A stretch of DNA of 6,538 nucleotides, taken from assembly GCA_023430625.1 (NCBI GenBank), contig JAEZAA010000301.1, positions 1 through 6,538 on the forward strand, given 5' to 3'. This stretch comes from Pseudomonadota bacterium (lineage in GTDB: Bacteria; Pseudomonadota; Gammaproteobacteria; Pseudomonadales; Oleiphilaceae). Shown here piece after piece: positions 4,585-6,538 of this stretch. Position numbers and translations under genes: made by a program. The notes beneath the pieces were generated by a model. The model did not search any database and had not been told where the DNA came from. It saw only the letters and a program-made list of their open reading frames with translations. The number at the start of each line of letters is the position of its first letter. The stretch's first letter is position 1.

Positions 4585-6538
4585 TCAGGATGCGGACAGG
4601 CCCGGCTGGACCCGGGCATAGGGCAGATAGCCGGCGATAAAGTGATCCAGCTTGGCGAGTGACAGTGGTGGGCTGAACAGATAACCCTGAGCTTCGTCGC
4701 ACTGGTGCTTCTTGAGGAACTCCAGTTGGGCCTGGTCTTCCACGCCTTCGGCGAGCACCCGGATGCCCAGTTCATGGGCCATGGCGATCACCGCAGAGGT
4801 AATGGCTGCATCGTTGGTGTCAGCAGGGAGTTCGCTGATGAACTTGCGATCGATCTTGAGCAGGTTGATCGGCAGACTCTTGAGATAGCTGAGCGAGGAA
4901 TAGCCGGTGCCGAAGTCGTCGATGGCTACCGAGATACCGAGGCGCTGAAACTCATCCAGGATGGTCGCGGTTTCGCTGATGTTCTCAACCAACGTGCTCT
5001 CGGTCAATTCCAGCTCCAGATAACTGGGATCGAGCAGTTCGTCCTGCAGCTCACGACGCAGGCTGCCGAACAGGATATCGGAGCGGCCGAACTGATAGGC
5101 CGACAGGTTGACCGCAATCTTCAGGCGGTTATTGAGGCTCTGGAAGACACGGGCCTGGCGGCAGGCCATGCGCAGGACCAGATCGCCCAGTTCGACGATG
5201 AGACCGGTTTCTTCCGCCAGGGGAATGAACTCGTCGGGCGGAATCATGCCCTGCTCGGGATCAATCCAGCGGACCAGGGCTTCGAAGCCGATCAGACGGC
5301 CATCGCCGAGATCGATCTGGGGCTGGTAATGGAGTTCGAATTCTTCGTTCTCGATGGCCAGGCGCAGGCGATTCTCCAGCGCGAGCTTGCGCACGAAGCG
5401 CTCGTTCATCGCCTCGGTGTAGAACTGGAAATTGTTGCGCCCCAGACTTTTGGCCGCGTACATGGCCATGTCGGCGTTGCGCATGAGCTTGTCGACATCG
5501 CCACCATCTTCCGGAAAGGTGGTGATCCCGATGCTGGTGGTGACATCCACCAGGTAGTCGCGCAGGATCACGGGTTCGGAGACGGCGGCCAGAATCTTGC
5601 GGGCAACCGTTGCGGCCCGTTCGCTGTCGTTGAGATTGGTCACCAGCACCACGAACTCGTCGCCACCCAGGCGGGCAACCGTGTCGCTGCCGCGCACGGC
5701 GCTACGCAGGCGCCGCGCGATTTCTTCCAGTAATTCATCGCCCGCCGCGTGTCCCAGGGTGTCGTTGACCTGTTTGAACCCATCCAGATCCAGGTAGAGC
5801 AGGGCCAGTTTCTGCTCGTAGCGCTTGGCGGCCTGGCAGGTCTGGGTCAGGCCGTCGATGAACAGGCGCCGGTTGGGCAGATTGGTCAGGGGGTCGTAGT
5901 AGGCCAGCTTCTGCACCATCTTCTGGGCATGGTACAGGGAGGTGTAATCCTCGCCAGTAATGACGAAATGGGTAATCTCTCCCTCGGGGTTGCGCAGCGG
6001 CGAAACGGTCTGGCGGGACCACAAGGACTCACCGGATTTACGGCTGCTTTCCACTTCGCCGGTCCAGGTGCCGCCTTGCAGAAGGGTTTCGCGGATGCGG
6101 CGGAGTTCGTCGCCGGTGTTGGCGCCCTTCAGGAAAAACAGGCTGTGGTTGACGATTTCCTCCGGCGCATAGCCGGTGACCTCGTAGAACTTCGGGTTGC
6201 CGTATTCGATCACGCCATCCAGATTTGAGATGAGCACGGCGCTGCCGCTTTGCTCGACCGCTTGAGATAACTGGCGAAGACGGGTTTCGACAGCGAGCCG
6301 GCGTTCATTGTTGCGGATGTTGGCCAGTGCCACGCTGATATCGCCGCCGATTTCCCGTAACAGACCCACATGGGGCGCGTCGAAAGTATCCTTGCGCGAG
6401 GAATACAGCGCCATGATCCCAAACAGATTGGTACCGTCCCAGATAGGAATTACCGCCATGGCACGATAGCCCCGCTTGAGGGCGGATTCCCGCCACTTGC
6501 CGTAACGGGAGTCCTGCTCGATGTCGTTGATGTAGACG
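4585..6538 (-). CDS. GAF-PAS-GGDEF-EAL cyclic-di-GMP enzyme (5' end outside window)
   Basis: The frame is open to the right edge, so the N-terminus is missing; 650 complete codons are visible. An internal Met at 6459 is not the real start, because GAF sequence (VYINDI...WRESALKRGYRA) continues before it. Visible domains: C-terminal part of a GAF domain (1-75), a PAS domain (about 84-204), GGDEF (about 212-372) and EAL (about 380-645). The diguanylate cyclase site is intact (RLGGDEF, 288-295) with the RxxD inhibitory site RGSD (282-285) five residues ahead, so product inhibition by c-di-GMP is expected. The phosphodiesterase site also looks complete: EAL 419-421, NLSAYQF from Asn477, ELTES, DDFGTG from 540, LKID with Lys561, AEGVE and QGYLFSPPL. 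The protein could therefore make c-di-GMP from GTP and hydrolyse it to pGpG, with GAF and PAS as sensory inputs. Which activity dominates cannot be read from sequence. No transmembrane segment is seen in the visible part. The stop is TGA at 4585-4587. Confidence 0.95.
   Translation of the reverse strand, partial: VYINDIEQDSRYGKWRESALKRGYRAMAVIPIWDGTNLFGIMALYSSRKDTFDAPHVGLLREIGGDISVALANIRNNERRLAVETRLRQLSQAVEQSGSAVLISNLDGVIEYGNPKFYEVTGYAPEEIVNHSLFFLKGANTGDELRRIRETLLQGGTWTGEVESSRKSGESLWSRQTVSPLRNPEGEITHFVITGEDYTSLYHAQKMVQKLAYYDPLTNLPNRRLFIDGLTQTCQAAKRYEQKLALLYLDLDGFKQVNDTLGHAAGDELLEEIARRLRSAVRGSDTVARLGGDEFVVLVTNLNDSERAATVARKILAAVSEPVILRDYLVDVTTSIGITTFPEDGGDVDKLMRNADMAMYAAKSLGRNNFQFYTEAMNERFVRKLALENRLRLAIENEEFELHYQPQIDLGDGRLIGFEALVRWIDPEQGMIPPDEFIPLAEETGLIVELGDLVLRMACRQARVFQSLNNRLKIAVNLSAYQFGRSDILFGSLRRELQDELLDPSYLELELTESTLVENISETATILDEFQRLGISVAIDDFGTGYSSLSYLKSLPINLLKIDRKFISELPADTNDAAITSAVIAMAHELGIRVLAEGVEDQAQLEFLKKHQCDEAQGYLFSPPLSLAKLDHFIAGYLPYARVQPGLSAS

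Noticed and set aside
4705..5733. 342-codon open frame on the plus strand
   Set aside because: It lies wholly antisense to the GGDEF-EAL gene, whose motifs are unmistakable. The translation is rich in Ala, Gly, Gln and Val with no domain, as expected from the complement of a GC-rich gene.

Overview
The window reads as chromosomal DNA of a Gram-negative gammaproteobacterium. By eye its GC is about 60%. It encodes a YfaZ-family outer membrane protein, a DUF3187 protein, a lipoprotein with a Lol-type lipobox and a GAF-PAS-GGDEF-EAL signalling protein. The mix would fit Pseudomonadales, Alcanivorax or Marinobacter-type bacteria, but nothing here fixes a genus. I saw no tRNA, rRNA, CRISPR array, insertion sequence or attachment site.

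All four genes lie on the minus strand, so transcription runs from the right edge to the left. From right to left: (i) 4585-6538, a cyclic-di-GMP enzyme cut by the right edge in its N-terminal GAF domain, with apparently complete active sites in both the GGDEF and EAL domains; (ii) 3379-4407, an exported DUF3187 protein, probably an outer membrane beta-barrel; (iii) 2673-3227, a YfaZ-family outer membrane protein; (iv) 166-2460, a 764-residue lipoprotein of no family I recognise. The last 165 bases at the left are non-coding. They hold the rho-independent terminator of the lipoprotein gene and some short repeats.

The genes are separated by 144 to 212 bases and look like separate transcription units. 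Good sigma70-type promoters can be read in front of the YfaZ gene (TTGAGC, 17 bases, TATGAT) and the lipoprotein gene (TTGCGG, 16 bases, TATAGT). A clear terminator is seen only after the lipoprotein gene. An 11-bp GC-rich hairpin without a T tail follows the YfaZ gene.

Three of the four products are exported to the envelope and the fourth makes and/or breaks c-di-GMP, a regulator of surface properties. A functional link is possible but is inference from position alone. Most of the window is ordinary. The least explained part is the large lipoprotein, whose gene also has visibly lower GC than its neighbours.
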